From NCBI RefSeq assembly GCF_021495345.1, contig NZ_CP099397.1, positions 1,922,001 through 1,986,000 of the forward strand: 64,000 nt of DNA, written 5' to 3'. A program made the translations under genes and the position numbers. The DNA is from Pseudomonas hydrolytica. GTDB taxonomy: Bacteria > Pseudomonadota > Gammaproteobacteria > Pseudomonadales > Pseudomonadaceae. Shown here one piece after another: positions 1 to 8,552 of this stretch (its first letter is position 1; each line of letters starts with the position of its first letter). The notes below the pieces were generated by a model, which saw nothing but the letters and a program-made list of their open reading frames with translations, was not told where the DNA came from and did not search any database.

Positions 1-1108
1 CCATGGCCGCGTGACCATTCACGGCGTTGGGCTCAAGGGCCTAAAGGCTCCGGCGGGTCCGCTGTACATGGGCAACTCCGGCACCTCCATGCGCCTGCTC
101 TCCGGCCTGCTCGCCGCGCAGCCGTTCGACACCGTGCTGACCGGCGATGCCTCGCTGTCCAAGCGCCCGATGAATCGCGTGGCCAAGCCGCTGCGCGAGA
201 TGGGCGCAGTGATCGAGACCGGTCCGGAAGGCCGTCCGCCGCTGACCATCAAGGGCGGCCAGCGCCTGACCGGCATGGACTACGAAATGCCGATGGCCAG
301 CGCCCAGGTCAAATCCTGCCTGCTGCTGGCCGGCCTGTATGCGGCAGGCCGCACCTCGGTGACCGAGCCGGCGCCGACCCGTGACCACACCGAGCGCATG
401 CTGCGCGGCTTCGGCTACCCGGTGAGCGTGGAGGGCAGCACCGCCAGCGTCGAGTCCGGCCACAAGCTGACGGCCACGCGCATCGAGGTGCCCGCCGATA
501 TTTCCTCGGCCGCCTTCTTCCTGGTCGCGGCGAGCATCGCCGAAGGCTCCGAGCTGGTGCTCGAGCACGTTGGCATCAACCCGACCCGCACCGGGGTGAT
601 CGATATCCTCAAACTGATGGGCGGCGATATCAGCCTGGAAAACCAGCGTGAGGTGGGTGGCGAGCCGGTGGCCGATATCCGCGTGCGTAGCGCCAAACTG
701 AAAGGCATCGACATTCCCGAAGACCTGGTGCCCCTGGCCATCGACGAGTTCCCGGTGCTGTTCGTCGCCGCCGCCTGCGCCGAAGGTCGCACCGTGCTGC
801 GCGGCGCCGAGGAGTTGCGGGTCAAGGAATCCGACCGCATCCAGGTCATGGCCGACGGCCTGATCACCCTGGGCGTCAAGGCCGAGCCGACCCCGGACGG
901 CATCATCATCGAGGGTGGTTCAATTGGCGGTGGCGAGGTCTGGGCTCATGGCGACCACCGTATCGCCATGTCCTTCAGCGTCGCCTCGCTGCGTGCCAGC
1001 GCGCCGATCCGCATCCACGACTGCGCCAACGTCGCCACCTCTTTCCCCAACTTCCTCGCGCTGGCTGCTGAAGTCGGCATCCAGGTGGCAGAAGAGGGTA
1101 AGGCATGA
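1..1108 (+). CDS. aroA: 3-phosphoshikimate 1-carboxyvinyltransferase (EPSP synthase), 5' truncated by window edge
   Basis: The frame is open from base 2, so this is the C-terminal 368 residues of a longer protein. It joins shikimate-3-phosphate and phosphoenolpyruvate to give EPSP in chorismate synthesis, in the cytoplasm. The substrate-binding NSGTSMR motif lies near the start of the visible part, and the family signature RVKESDR and a late DHRIAM segment are present. The missing N-terminus should hold the first 70-80 residues of the EPSP synthase domain. In Pseudomonas this domain is often fused behind prephenate dehydrogenase (TyrA), which cannot be judged here. The stop overlaps the cmk start as ATGA, so the two are translationally coupled. 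Confidence 0.95.
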   Translation, partial: HGRVTIHGVGLKGLKAPAGPLYMGNSGTSMRLLSGLLAAQPFDTVLTGDASLSKRPMNRVAKPLREMGAVIETGPEGRPPLTIKGGQRLTGMDYEMPMASAQVKSCLLLAGLYAAGRTSVTEPAPTRDHTERMLRGFGYPVSVEGSTASVESGHKLTATRIEVPADISSAAFFLVAASIAEGSELVLEHVGINPTRTGVIDILKLMGGDISLENQREVGGEPVADIRVRSAKLKGIDIPEDLVPLAIDEFPVLFVAAACAEGRTVLRGAEELRVKESDRIQVMADGLITLGVKAEPTPDGIIIEGGSIGGGEVWAHGDHRIAMSFSVASLRASAPIRIHDCANVATSFPNFLALAAEVGIQVAEEGKA

Positions 1109-1770
1109 ACGCCCCGGTCATCACTGTCGACGGGCCGAGCGGCTCGGGCAAGGGCACTCTCTGCGCGCTGCTGGCCAAACAGCTGGGCTGGAATCTGCTC
1201 GACTCCGGCGCCCTCTATCGCCTGCTGGCGTTCGCCGCCGGCAATCACGGCATCGATCTGACCAACGAGGAGGCGCTCAAGCAGCTGGCGGCCCATCTCG
1301 ATGTGCAATTCATCGACAAGCGCATCGTGCTCGAAGGTGAGGAGGTGACCGACGCCATCCGCAACGAGCAGGTTGGCGCAGGCGCCTCCATGGTCGCCTC
1401 GCTGCCGGCCGTGCGTGAGGCGCTGCTGCAGCGTCAACGCGCCTTCCAGGAGGAGCCGGGCCTGGTAGCCGATGGCCGCGACATGGGTACAGTGGTGTTT
1501 CCCGATGCGCCGCTCAAGGTATTCCTCACCGCCAGCGCCGAGGAGCGTGCCCGTCGTCGCTACCTGCAGTTGAAGGCAAAGGGCGATGATGTTAATCTCG
1601 CGAGTCTTCTCGACGAGATACGGGCGCGCGACGAGCGCGATACCCAGCGCGCGGTGGCTCCGCTCAAGCCGGCAGCCGACGCAATCCTGCTGGATTCCAC
1701 CGAATTGTCCATCGAGCAGGTGCTAGAACGAATTCTGTGTGAGGTCGCCGATCGCGATCTCGCCGGGTAA
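1105..1770 (+). CDS. cmk: Cytidylate kinase
   Basis: A 221-residue CMP/dCMP kinase that phosphorylates CMP and dCMP with ATP in pyrimidine nucleotide recycling, in the cytoplasm. The P-loop GPSGSGKGT is at residues 10-18, DSGALYR follows at about 34-40, and the DGRDMGT nucleotide-monophosphate-binding segment is at 123-129. Length is normal for the bacterial family. The start overlaps the aroA stop (ATGA). The aroA-cmk-rpsA-ihfB order is the usual gamma-proteobacterial arrangement. A hairpin followed by a T-run lies between cmk and rpsA, so rpsA is probably also transcribed from its own promoter. Confidence 0.97.
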   Translation: MNAPVITVDGPSGSGKGTLCALLAKQLGWNLLDSGALYRLLAFAAGNHGIDLTNEEALKQLAAHLDVQFIDKRIVLEGEEVTDAIRNEQVGAGASMVASLPAVREALLQRQRAFQEEPGLVADGRDMGTVVFPDAPLKVFLTASAEERARRRYLQLKAKGDDVNLASLLDEIRARDERDTQRAVAPLKPAADAILLDSTELSIEQVLERILCEVADRDLAG

Positions 1771-1805
1771 TGAGCCACGGCTGCTTAAGTCGATAGGCTC
1801 GCAAG

Positions 1806-1848
1806 GAGGCATGCGGGAGACCAGTCCTTGTCCCGCAGGCCTCTTTTT
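1806..1848 (+). terminator. Rho-independent terminator or attenuator between cmk and rpsA
   Basis: A 13-bp stem with one mismatch (1806-1818 with 1830-1842) is followed by five T residues. It lies about 70 bases before the rpsA start, so it could end the cmk transcript or act as an attenuator in the rpsA leader. Confidence 0.7.
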
Positions 1849-1917
1849 ACATGAACGAACCCACATTGTCTGGAGTGTGGTTTGGGCGAATCCCCGCCCT
1901 TGACAACAGGAATCAAC

Positions 1918-3600
1918 ATGAGCGAAAGCTTTGCAGAACTTTTTGAAGAAAGCCTGAAATCCCTCGACATGCAGCCGGGCGCCATCATCACCGGCATCGT
2001 GGTCGACATCGACGGTGACTGGGTTACCGTCCACGCCGGCCTGAAGTCCGAGGGCGTCATCCCGCTCGACCAGTTCTTCAACGAACAAGGCGAGCTGACC
2101 ATCAAGGTCGGTGACGAAGTCCACGTTGCGCTGGACGCGGTTGAAGATGGCTTCGGTGAAACCAAGCTGTCCCGCGAGAAAGCCAAGCGCGCTGAATCCT
2201 GGCTGGTTCTGGAAGCTGCGTTCAACGCTGAAGAAGTGGTCAAGGGCGTTATCAACGGTAAGGTCAAAGGCGGCTTCACCGTTGACGTCAACGGCATCCG
2301 CGCGTTCCTGCCGGGTTCCCTGGTCGACGTCCGTCCGGTGCGTGATACCACTCACCTGGAAGGCAAAGAGCTGGAATTCAAGGTCATCAAACTGGACCAG
2401 AAGCGCAACAACGTTGTCGTTTCCCGTCGCAGCGTCCTGGAAGCCGAAAACAGCGCCGAGCGCGAAGCTCTGCTGGAATCTCTGCAGGAAGGCCAGCAAG
2501 TCAAAGGTATCGTCAAGAACCTCACCGACTACGGTGCGTTCGTTGACCTGGGCGGCGTAGACGGCCTGCTGCACATCACCGACATGGCTTGGAAGCGCAT
2601 CAAGCACCCGTCCGAGATCGTCAACGTTGGCGACGAGATCGACGTCAAGGTTCTGAAGTACGATCGCGAGCGTAACCGCGTATCCCTGGGCCTGAAGCAG
2701 CTGGGCGAAGATCCGTGGGTTGCCATCAAGGCTCGTTACCCGGAAAACACCCGCGTCATGGCGCGCGTCACCAACCTGACCGACTACGGCTGCTTCGCTG
2801 AGCTGGAAGAAGGCGTTGAAGGTCTGGTACACGTGTCCGAAATGGACTGGACCAACAAGAACATCCACCCGTCGAAGGTCGTCAACGTCGGCGACGAAGT
2901 GGAAGTCATGGTTCTGGACATCGACGAAGAGCGTCGTCGTATCTCCCTGGGTATCAAGCAGTGCAAGACCAACCCGTGGGAAGACTTCTCCGGTCAGTTC
3001 AACAAGGGTGACAAGATCTCCGGCACCATCAAGTCGATCACCGATTTCGGTATCTTCATTGGTCTGGACGGTGGCATCGACGGCCTGGTTCACCTGTCCG
3101 ACATCTCCTGGAACGAAGCCGGCGAAGAAGCCGTGCGTCGCTTCAAGAAGGGCGACGAGCTGGAAACCGTCATCCTGTCGGTTGACCCGGAGCGCGAGCG
3201 CATCTCCCTGGGCATCAAGCAGCTGGAAGACGATCCGTTCAGCAACTACGTCTCCCTCAACGACAAGGGCACCATCGTCCGCGGCGTTGTGAAGGAAGTA
3301 GATGCTAAGGGCGCCATCATCGACCTGGGCAACGAGATCGAAGCTACCCTGAAAGCCTCCGAAATCAGCCGTGACCGCGTTGAAGACGCGCGCAACGTCC
3401 TGAAGGAAGGCGACGAAGTAGAAGCCAAGATCATCAGCGTCGACCGCAAGTCCCGCGTTATCAGCCTGTCCATCAAGTCGAAAGACGTCGAGGACGAGAA
3501 GGACGCGATGAAGGAACTGCGTAACAAGCAAGACGTTGAAAGCACCGGCCCGACCACCATCGGTGATCTGATCCGTGCTCAGATGGAAAACCAGAACTAA
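1918..3600 (+). CDS. rpsA: 30S ribosomal protein S1
   Basis: A 560-residue ribosomal protein S1, which helps mRNA bind the 30S subunit at translation initiation. Six S1 RNA-binding (OB-fold) repeats are visible, with recurring phrases such as [16 protein letters not shown] and DFGIFIGL followed by VGDE(I/V). The start at 1918 was chosen because [13 protein letters not shown] is the conserved family N-terminus and AGGA lies a few bases upstream; an in-frame ATG at 1882 would add 12 unconserved residues. Codon use is strongly biased, as expected for a highly expressed gene. A strong terminator follows. Confidence 0.98.
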   Translation: MSESFAELFEESLKSLDMQPGAIITGIVVDIDGDWVTVHAGLKSEGVIPLDQFFNEQGELTIKVGDEVHVALDAVEDGFGETKLSREKAKRAESWLVLEAAFNAEEVVKGVINGKVKGGFTVDVNGIRAFLPGSLVDVRPVRDTTHLEGKELEFKVIKLDQKRNNVVVSRRSVLEAENSAEREALLESLQEGQQVKGIVKNLTDYGAFVDLGGVDGLLHITDMAWKRIKHPSEIVNVGDEIDVKVLKYDRERNRVSLGLKQLGEDPWVAIKARYPENTRVMARVTNLTDYGCFAELEEGVEGLVHVSEMDWTNKNIHPSKVVNVGDEVEVMVLDIDEERRRISLGIKQCKTNPWEDFSGQFNKGDKISGTIKSITDFGIFIGLDGGIDGLVHLSDISWNEAGEEAVRRFKKGDELETVILSVDPERERISLGIKQLEDDPFSNYVSLNDKGTIVRGVVKEVDAKGAIIDLGNEIEATLKASEISRDRVEDARNVLKEGDEVEAKIISVDRKSRVISLSIKSKDVEDEKDAMKELRNKQDVESTGPTTIGDLIRAQMENQN

Positions 3601-3620
3601 GTTCGGGTAATTCATCCAAG

Positions 3621-3649
3621 AAAAAGGCGGCCCTCGGGCCGCCTTTTTC
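3621..3649 (+). terminator. Rho-independent terminator of rpsA
   Basis: A GC-rich stem (GGCGGCCC with GGGCCGCC) has A residues before it and a T-run after it, 21 bases past the rpsA stop. The A/T flanks would let it work in both directions. Confidence 0.9.
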
Positions 3650-3661
3650 GTTTTCGCGTCC

Positions 3662-3710
3662 CGTAGGGTGCGCCACGCGCACCAATCGATGTGTAACTCC
3701 TGGTGCGCGG
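3662..3710. repeat. Interspersed GTAGGGTGCGCC repeat, copy 1
   Basis: It starts CGTAGGGTGCGCCACGCGCACC and ends with TGGTGCGCGGC. The first 22 bases are the same as the copy after gltX (38117), and the third copy lies between leuD and leuB (50775). This copy lacks the clear closing GGCGCACCCTAC arm, so it looks degraded or partial. Confidence 0.6.
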
Positions 3711-4011
3711 CATAACACGGCAGTCGGGCACTCCATGCTCTTGGTGCCGTCACGGAGTTGGCCGGTTAAGACGAGCTCTGCTCGGAAGCTTCTTGCTCAC
3801 CGGTTGCCAGTGAACGCGCGAACGCGCTTGGGCTCGCCCATCTACAGGGAGATCGCTTTGATTCCTTAAGGCGATCCTCTCGCGTGCCCTTTGGCGAGGC
3901 TCTGTCCCCAGATTGCGCTAACACCTTGTTTTTTAGGCTGTTCAAAAGCTGACCAGCGTGCTAAAACCGAACCGTCGAGTCTTCTAGCCGCTTGAAAAAG
4001 AAGGGAAAACC
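3711..4011. other. Non-coding spacer upstream of ihfB
   Basis: No credible gene is seen. It must hold the ihfB promoter; no clean sigma-70 pair was picked out. A purine-rich ribosome-binding stretch (AAGAAGGGAAAACC) lies directly before the ihfB ATG. Confidence 0.5.
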
Positions 4012-4296
4012 ATGACCAAGTCGGAGTTGATCGAAAGAATTGTCACCCACCAAGGCCAGCTGTCCTCCAAGGATGTCGAGCTGGCCATCAAGACCATGCT
4101 GGAACAGATGTCCCAGGCCCTGGCCACGGGAGACCGGATCGAGATTCGCGGCTTTGGCAGCTTCTCGCTGCATTACCGTGCTCCGAGAGTTGGCCGTAAT
4201 CCGAAAACCGGCCAGTCGGTGCGCCTGGACGGCAAATTCGTTCCTCACTTCAAGCCGGGCAAGGAGCTGCGTGATCGGGTGAACGAAGAGGAATAA
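4012..4296 (+). CDS. ihfB: Integration host factor subunit beta
   Basis: A 94-residue DNA-bending protein that pairs with IhfA to make sharp bends at promoters, origins and recombination sites. The HU/IHF fold is visible along the whole length, with [10 protein letters not shown] at 47-56 and the DNA-intercalating arm GRNPKTG, whose proline is residue 64. Length is standard. It sits alone between the rpsA spacer and the polysaccharide locus. In P. aeruginosa this gene (also called himD) marks the left border of the O-antigen genes, and it does the same here. Confidence 0.97.
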   Translation: MTKSELIERIVTHQGQLSSKDVELAIKTMLEQMSQALATGDRIEIRGFGSFSLHYRAPRVGRNPKTGQSVRLDGKFVPHFKPGKELRDRVNEEE

Positions 4297-4496
4297 TATC
4301 GGCGAGCTAATGGGGGGCGTTCGCTCGCTAGCTTGGCGTCAATCCTTCGTCTAGCTTGCGAAAAACTAAAAAGCATGCAAAATGTGCGGGCTATCACATC
4401 GCCATCCGCTTTCCTCATGCCCGTTTGCCGGGCTTCGTGATCCGCGCCGCCAGGGTAGAGTCCCTGAAGTTTTCGGCAGTGTTAAGGGATTGACTC
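4297..4496. other. Spacer at left border of polysaccharide locus
   Basis: Two hundred bases without a credible gene. A short hairpin (GCCCG-TTTG-CGGGC-like, near 4419-4434) is present. No ops/JUMPstart motif (GGCGGTAGC) was found. The ribosome-binding site AAGGGA at 4484-4489 serves the GTG start at 4497. Confidence 0.4.
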
Positions 4497-5993
4497 GTGC
4501 GGTACCCTTTCATTCTTCATCACGGCGCCGTTTCCGGCGTGACGGGCTCCTGCCATCAGTTACAGATGGGTGCCGAGCATGCGCTTCTTGTTGACTGCGG
4601 GTTGTTTCAGGGGGCCGAAACCTCACTAGAAGGGCGTGCAGGGGCCAATCGCCTCGATATCGATTTCTCCCTCGCGGGAATCAGGGCCTTGGTCGCCACC
4701 CACGTGCATATCGACCATGTCGGACGTATCCCTTATCTGCTGGCGGCCGGCTTCAAGGGGCCCATCTTGTGCAGCGAGCCATCTGCCAAGCTCCTGCCCA
4801 TCGTGCTGGAAGATGCCTTCAAGCTGGGTTTCAGTCGTGATCAGGCCAAGTTGGAGCGCTACCTCAAGCTGATCGAGCAGCGAATCGTCGCCTTGCCCTA
4901 CAAGACCTGGTTCAACCTGGTCGACAGCGCACAGTTGCAGGCACGAATTCGCCTGCAGCGCGCCGGCCATATCCTCGGCTCGGCCTATGTGGAGGTCGAT
5001 CTTCACTATCCGCCGAGCGGCGAGCGCAAGCGAGTGGTCTTCTCCGGCGATCTCGGGGCGCCCCACGCGCCAATTCTGCCTGCACCCAAGGCGCCGCATC
5101 GCGCCGATATCCTCGTCATCGAGAGCGCCTACGGTGATCGCCTGCACGAAAACCGCCGCAACCGCCGCAAGCGCCTTGAGGCGATGCTGGAGCAGGCCCT
5201 GGCCGACCAGGGCGCAGTCCTGATCCCGGCCTTCGGCATCGGGCGCACTCAGGAGCTGCTCTATGAGCTGGAAGACATCATTCACTGCAAGAGGCTGAGT
5301 GCCGCTCTTAATCCCCCTCTCCCTTCGGGAGAGGGGCCAGGGGTGAGGGAAGGCGGGGTGAGGTGCGGTGAGCTAGCCATCGACTGGCATAGCCTGCCGA
5401 TCATCTTGGATTCGCCGCTCGCCAGTCGCTTTACCCGTGTCTATCGGCAACTCAAACCCTTTTGGGATGCCGAAGCGCTGGCGCAAGTTCGGATTGGACG
5501 CAAGCCCCTGGCCTTCGACAACCTGCTGACCGTCGATAGCCACCAGGCGCACCTGGTTATGGTCAGCCGCCTGGTGCAAACCGCCCAGCCTGCCATCGTC
5601 ATTGCCGGCAACGGCATGTGCTCCAGTGGTCGGATCATCAACTACCTCAAGGCCATGCTCAGCGATGCCCGGCATAATGTGCTGTTCGTAGGCTACCAGG
5701 CCGAAGGCACGATCGGCCGGCAGATCCAGCGCTTCGGCCCCCAGGGGGGGATTCGTGGAGATGGACGGCCAGCGCTACGACATCAGCGCCCCGGTGCATA
5801 CCATGGGCGGCTATTCGGCCCACGCGGATCGGGGTGGTTTGGTAAGATTCGTCACCGGATGCGCCACTGGCCGTCGCAGGTGCGGATCGTGCATGGGGAA
5901 CTGGCGGCCAAGCGGGCGCTGATGCATGCCTTGCGTGCTCGATACCAGCAGGTGTCGCGGCAAGGAGAGTTTCTGATTGTCGGCTCCGAGTGA
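4497..5993 (+). CDS. Beta-CASP metallo-beta-lactamase-fold hydrolase, RNA-exonuclease type, internally frameshifted
   Basis: A 498-residue protein of the MBL-fold/beta-CASP family (relatives of RNA-processing nucleases such as CPSF73 and bacterial YsiA-like proteins). Zinc ligands are visible: HVHIDH at residues 69-74, His158 in GHILGS, Asp185 in FSGDLG, and motif C His466 in RIVHGE. Motif B (HTMGGYSAHAD) is missing from this frame. It is encoded at about 5753-5856 in another frame, between a seven-G run at 5744-5750 and a short C-run at 5855-5856. One extra G and one missing C would explain both shifts. Residues around 271-291 come from an inserted palindromic repeat. GTG start chosen because AAGGGA lies seven bases upstream. 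Substrate unknown; it may be a sequencing artefact, a decayed gene or a slippage product. Confidence 0.75.
   Translation: MRYPFILHHGAVSGVTGSCHQLQMGAEHALLVDCGLFQGAETSLEGRAGANRLDIDFSLAGIRALVATHVHIDHVGRIPYLLAAGFKGPILCSEPSAKLLPIVLEDAFKLGFSRDQAKLERYLKLIEQRIVALPYKTWFNLVDSAQLQARIRLQRAGHILGSAYVEVDLHYPPSGERKRVVFSGDLGAPHAPILPAPKAPHRADILVIESAYGDRLHENRRNRRKRLEAMLEQALADQGAVLIPAFGIGRTQELLYELEDIIHCKRLSAALNPPLPSGEGPGVREGGVRCGELAIDWHSLPIILDSPLASRFTRVYRQLKPFWDAEALAQVRIGRKPLAFDNLLTVDSHQAHLVMVSRLVQTAQPAIVIAGNGMCSSGRIINYLKAMLSDARHNVLFVGYQAEGTIGRQIQRFGPQGGIRGDGRPALRHQRPGAYHGRLFGPRGSGWFGKIRHRMRHWPSQVRIVHGELAAKRALMHALRARYQQVSRQGEFLIVGSE
5308..5372. repeat. Palindromic repeat inserted in frame within the metallo-hydrolase gene
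   Basis: CCCCTCTCCC at 5314-5323 pairs perfectly with GGGAGAGGGG at 5327-5336 around a TTC loop, followed by a GGGTGAGGG-rich tail. It reads through as PLPSGEGPGVREGG and interrupts the family sequence between the ELLYELEDI and LPIILDSPLA segments. This type of sequence is normally intergenic. Confidence 0.7.
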
Positions 5994-6052
5994 TTGCGGG
6001 GTAGGGCAAGTTTTTGTTTTTTGAAAGGTTGATCCTGGGTTGTGTGGTTTAG

Positions 6053-7186
6053 ATGACTATTAAAACGCTCTGTGTCTTCGGTACTCGTCCCGAGGCCATC
6101 AAAATGGCGCCGCTGGCGCTTGCATTGCAAGCCGACCCACGTTTCGAGGCGAAAGTCTGCGTTACCGGCCAGCACCGGCAGATGCTCGACCAGGTGCTCG
6201 GCCTCTTCGAGCTGGTGCCGGACTTCGATCTCAACATCATGAAGCCAGGGCAGGATCTGACCGATGTGACCAGCGCCATTCTGCTCGGCATGCGTGAGGT
6301 GTTGGCGAGCTTCAAGCCCGATGTGGTGCTGGTGCATGGCGACACGGCGACCACCTTCGCCGCTAGCGTCGCCGCCTATTACCAACAGATTCCGGTGGCA
6401 CATGTCGAGGCCGGGCTGCGCACGGGCAACATCTACTCACCCTGGCCGGAGGAGGGTAACCGCAAGCTCACCGGCGCGCTCGCGACATTCCACTTCGCGC
6501 CGACCGAAACCTCTCGTGGCAATCTGCTGAGGGAGGGGGTCGACCCGAAGAGCATCGTCATCACCGGTAATACCGTCATCGATGCCCTGCTGCAGGTGGT
6601 AGCCAAGCTGGATACCGACGCCGAGTTGCTGACCCAGTTCGCTTCGCGTTTTCCCTTCCTGCACCCAGAGCGCAAACTGGTGCTGGTCACCGGTCACAGG
6701 CGGGAGAGTTTCGGTGGTGGCTTCGAGCGCATCTGCCAGGCGCTGGTCGATACCGCGCGGCGCTTTCCTGACATGGAGATTGTCTATCCCGTCCACCTGA
6801 ATCCCAACGTACGCGAGCCCGTCAATCGTCTGCTGGCCGGCATCGACAATGTGCACCTGATCGAGCCGCTCGATTACCTGCCCTTCGTCTACCTGATGAA
6901 TCAGGCCTACCTGATCCTCACCGACTCCGGTGGCATCCAGGAAGAAGCGCCCTCGCTGGGCAAACCCGTGCTGGTGATGCGCGATACGACCGAGCGCCCG
7001 GAGGCGGTCGAAGCTGGTACGGTCAAGCTGGTGGGCACTGATGTGGCGGCTATCACCTCCGCTATCGCCACGCTTGTTACTGACGAAGCCGCCTACCGTC
7101 AGATGAGTTTCGCTCACAACCCCTACGGCGATGGCAAGGCCTGTCAGCGCATCCTCGAATCTCTTTCCCAACTCAAGAAGAACTAA
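6053..7186 (+). CDS. wecB: UDP-N-acetylglucosamine 2-epimerase (non-hydrolysing)
   Basis: A 377-residue cytoplasmic enzyme that interconverts UDP-GlcNAc and UDP-ManNAc. The [11 protein letters not shown] signature is at residues 10-20. Catalytic acids of the family are visible: Asp97 in VHGDT, Glu119 in HVEAGLR and the PEEGNR pair at 133-134. The TGHRRES histidine follows at about 216. Length matches WecB and RffE. The gene ends two bases before wecC, so both are cotranscribed and together make UDP-ManNAcA. It could equally be given an O-antigen name, but the pairing with wecC argues for WecB activity. Confidence 0.93.
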   Translation: MTIKTLCVFGTRPEAIKMAPLALALQADPRFEAKVCVTGQHRQMLDQVLGLFELVPDFDLNIMKPGQDLTDVTSAILLGMREVLASFKPDVVLVHGDTATTFAASVAAYYQQIPVAHVEAGLRTGNIYSPWPEEGNRKLTGALATFHFAPTETSRGNLLREGVDPKSIVITGNTVIDALLQVVAKLDTDAELLTQFASRFPFLHPERKLVLVTGHRRESFGGGFERICQALVDTARRFPDMEIVYPVHLNPNVREPVNRLLAGIDNVHLIEPLDYLPFVYLMNQAYLILTDSGGIQEEAPSLGKPVLVMRDTTERPEAVEAGTVKLVGTDVAAITSAIATLVTDEAAYRQMSFAHNPYGDGKACQRILESLSQLKKN

Positions 7187-7188
7187 GC

Positions 7189-8460
7189 ATGCAGTTCAAT
7201 ACTATTTCCGTTGTGGGTCTGGGCTATATTGGTTTGCCGACAGCCGCTGTCTTCGCCTCGCGTAAACTCAAGGTTATCGGCGTAGATGTTAATCAGCATG
7301 CGGTCGACACCATCAATCGTGGGGAAATCCATATTGTCGAGCCCGATCTGGATATGGTCGTGCATGCTGCCGTAACGGAGGGTTATCTAAAGGCAACTAC
7401 CAAGCCTGAGCCGGCCGATGCCTTCCTGATTGCAGTACCCACTCCGTTCAAGGGCGATAACCACGACCCGGATCTCAGCTATATCGAAGCCGCCAGCAAG
7501 GCCATTGCGCCGGTGCTGAAGCAGGGAGATCTGGTCATCCTCGAATCCACCTCGCCCGTTGGTGCTACTGAACAGATGGCTGCCTGGCTGGCCGAGGCTC
7601 GCCCGGACTTGAGCTTCCCGCAAACCCACGGCGAAGATTCTGATATCCGCGTTGCCCACTGTCCCGAGCGCGTCTTGCCTGGCCATGTGCTGCGCGAACT
7701 GGTGCAGAACGACCGCGTCGTCGGTGGCATGACAGCCAAATGTTCGAAAGCAGCCTGCGCCCTCTACAAGACCTTCGTAGAAGGGGAGTGCGTCGTGACC
7801 AATGCACGCACCGCCGAAATGGCCAAACTCACCGAAAACAGCTTTCGGGACGTCAACATCGCCTTTGCCAATGAGTTGTCGATCATCTGCGACAAGCTCG
7901 AAATCAACGTTTGGGAGTTGATTGCACTGGCCAATCGTCATCCTCGGGTCAACATCCTGCAACCCGGCCCCGGTGTGGGTGGCCACTGCATCGCGGTTGA
8001 CCCCTGGTTTATCGTCAGCCAGACCCCGGAGCAGGCACGCCTGATCCGCATTGCCCGTGAGGTCAATGACAGCAAGCCGGAATGGGTGATCGAAAAGGTC
8101 AAACTGGCGGTTGCCGAGTGCCTCAACGCCAGCCCACGGAAAACTGCAGCTGATATTTCCGTCGCTTGTTTTGGCTTGGCATTCAAACCGGATATCGACG
8201 ATTTGCGCGAAAGCCCCGCTGTAGGGATCGCTCTCGCGTTAGCCGAACAGTTCGCAGCGCGCATCCTGGCTGTAGAACCCAATATCGAGATTCTTCCGCC
8301 AAAACTGCAAGCTGCTGGGATACAGCTCGTGAGCCAGGAGTCGGCGCTGGAGAGTGCCGACGTCATCATCCTGCTGGTCGATCACGAATCCTTCCGTGCA
8401 GCCAGGCCTGCTTTCTCGGTGGGGCAATACGTCATCGATACGAAGGGTATCTGGGGTTAA
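7189..8460 (+). CDS. wecC: UDP-N-acetyl-D-mannosamine dehydrogenase
   Basis: A 423-residue NAD-dependent enzyme that oxidises UDP-ManNAc twice to the uronic acid UDP-ManNAcA. The N-terminal Rossmann motif GLGYIGLPTA is at residues 10-19 and the catalytic cysteine is Cys267 in GVGGHCIAVDPW. The three-domain layout and length fit the UDP-glucose/GDP-mannose dehydrogenase family, and the ManNAc specificity is inferred from the overall WecC likeness and the adjacent wecB. The product would supply a negatively charged sugar to the polymer made by this locus. An imperfect hairpin lies in the 68-base gap to the next gene. Confidence 0.92.
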   Translation: MQFNTISVVGLGYIGLPTAAVFASRKLKVIGVDVNQHAVDTINRGEIHIVEPDLDMVVHAAVTEGYLKATTKPEPADAFLIAVPTPFKGDNHDPDLSYIEAASKAIAPVLKQGDLVILESTSPVGATEQMAAWLAEARPDLSFPQTHGEDSDIRVAHCPERVLPGHVLRELVQNDRVVGGMTAKCSKAACALYKTFVEGECVVTNARTAEMAKLTENSFRDVNIAFANELSIICDKLEINVWELIALANRHPRVNILQPGPGVGGHCIAVDPWFIVSQTPEQARLIRIAREVNDSKPEWVIEKVKLAVAECLNASPRKTAADISVACFGLAFKPDIDDLRESPAVGIALALAEQFAARILAVEPNIEILPPKLQAAGIQLVSQESALESADVIILLVDHESFRAARPAFSVGQYVIDTKGIWG

Positions 8461-8552
8461 TGCTCCGTAGATCGGGGCCCAGCCGCTAGCTGGCTGGCCC
8501 GGTTCACGCGTCTGTCTTTTGAATCATCATGCGTCATCGAGCGGGAGCCTCC

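Noticed and set aside
1723..3753. A 676-codon open frame on the minus strand opposite rpsA
   Set aside because: It is a shadow of the strongly biased rpsA codons; its residues are repeated and unlike a known family, while rpsA is certain.
4297..4496. Possible ops/JUMPstart element of a polysaccharide operon
   Set aside because: The GGCGGTAGC core was looked for and not found.
4382..4594. A 70-codon frame between ihfB and the metallo-hydrolase
   Set aside because: It overlaps the start of the metallo-hydrolase, has no ribosome site and no family pattern.
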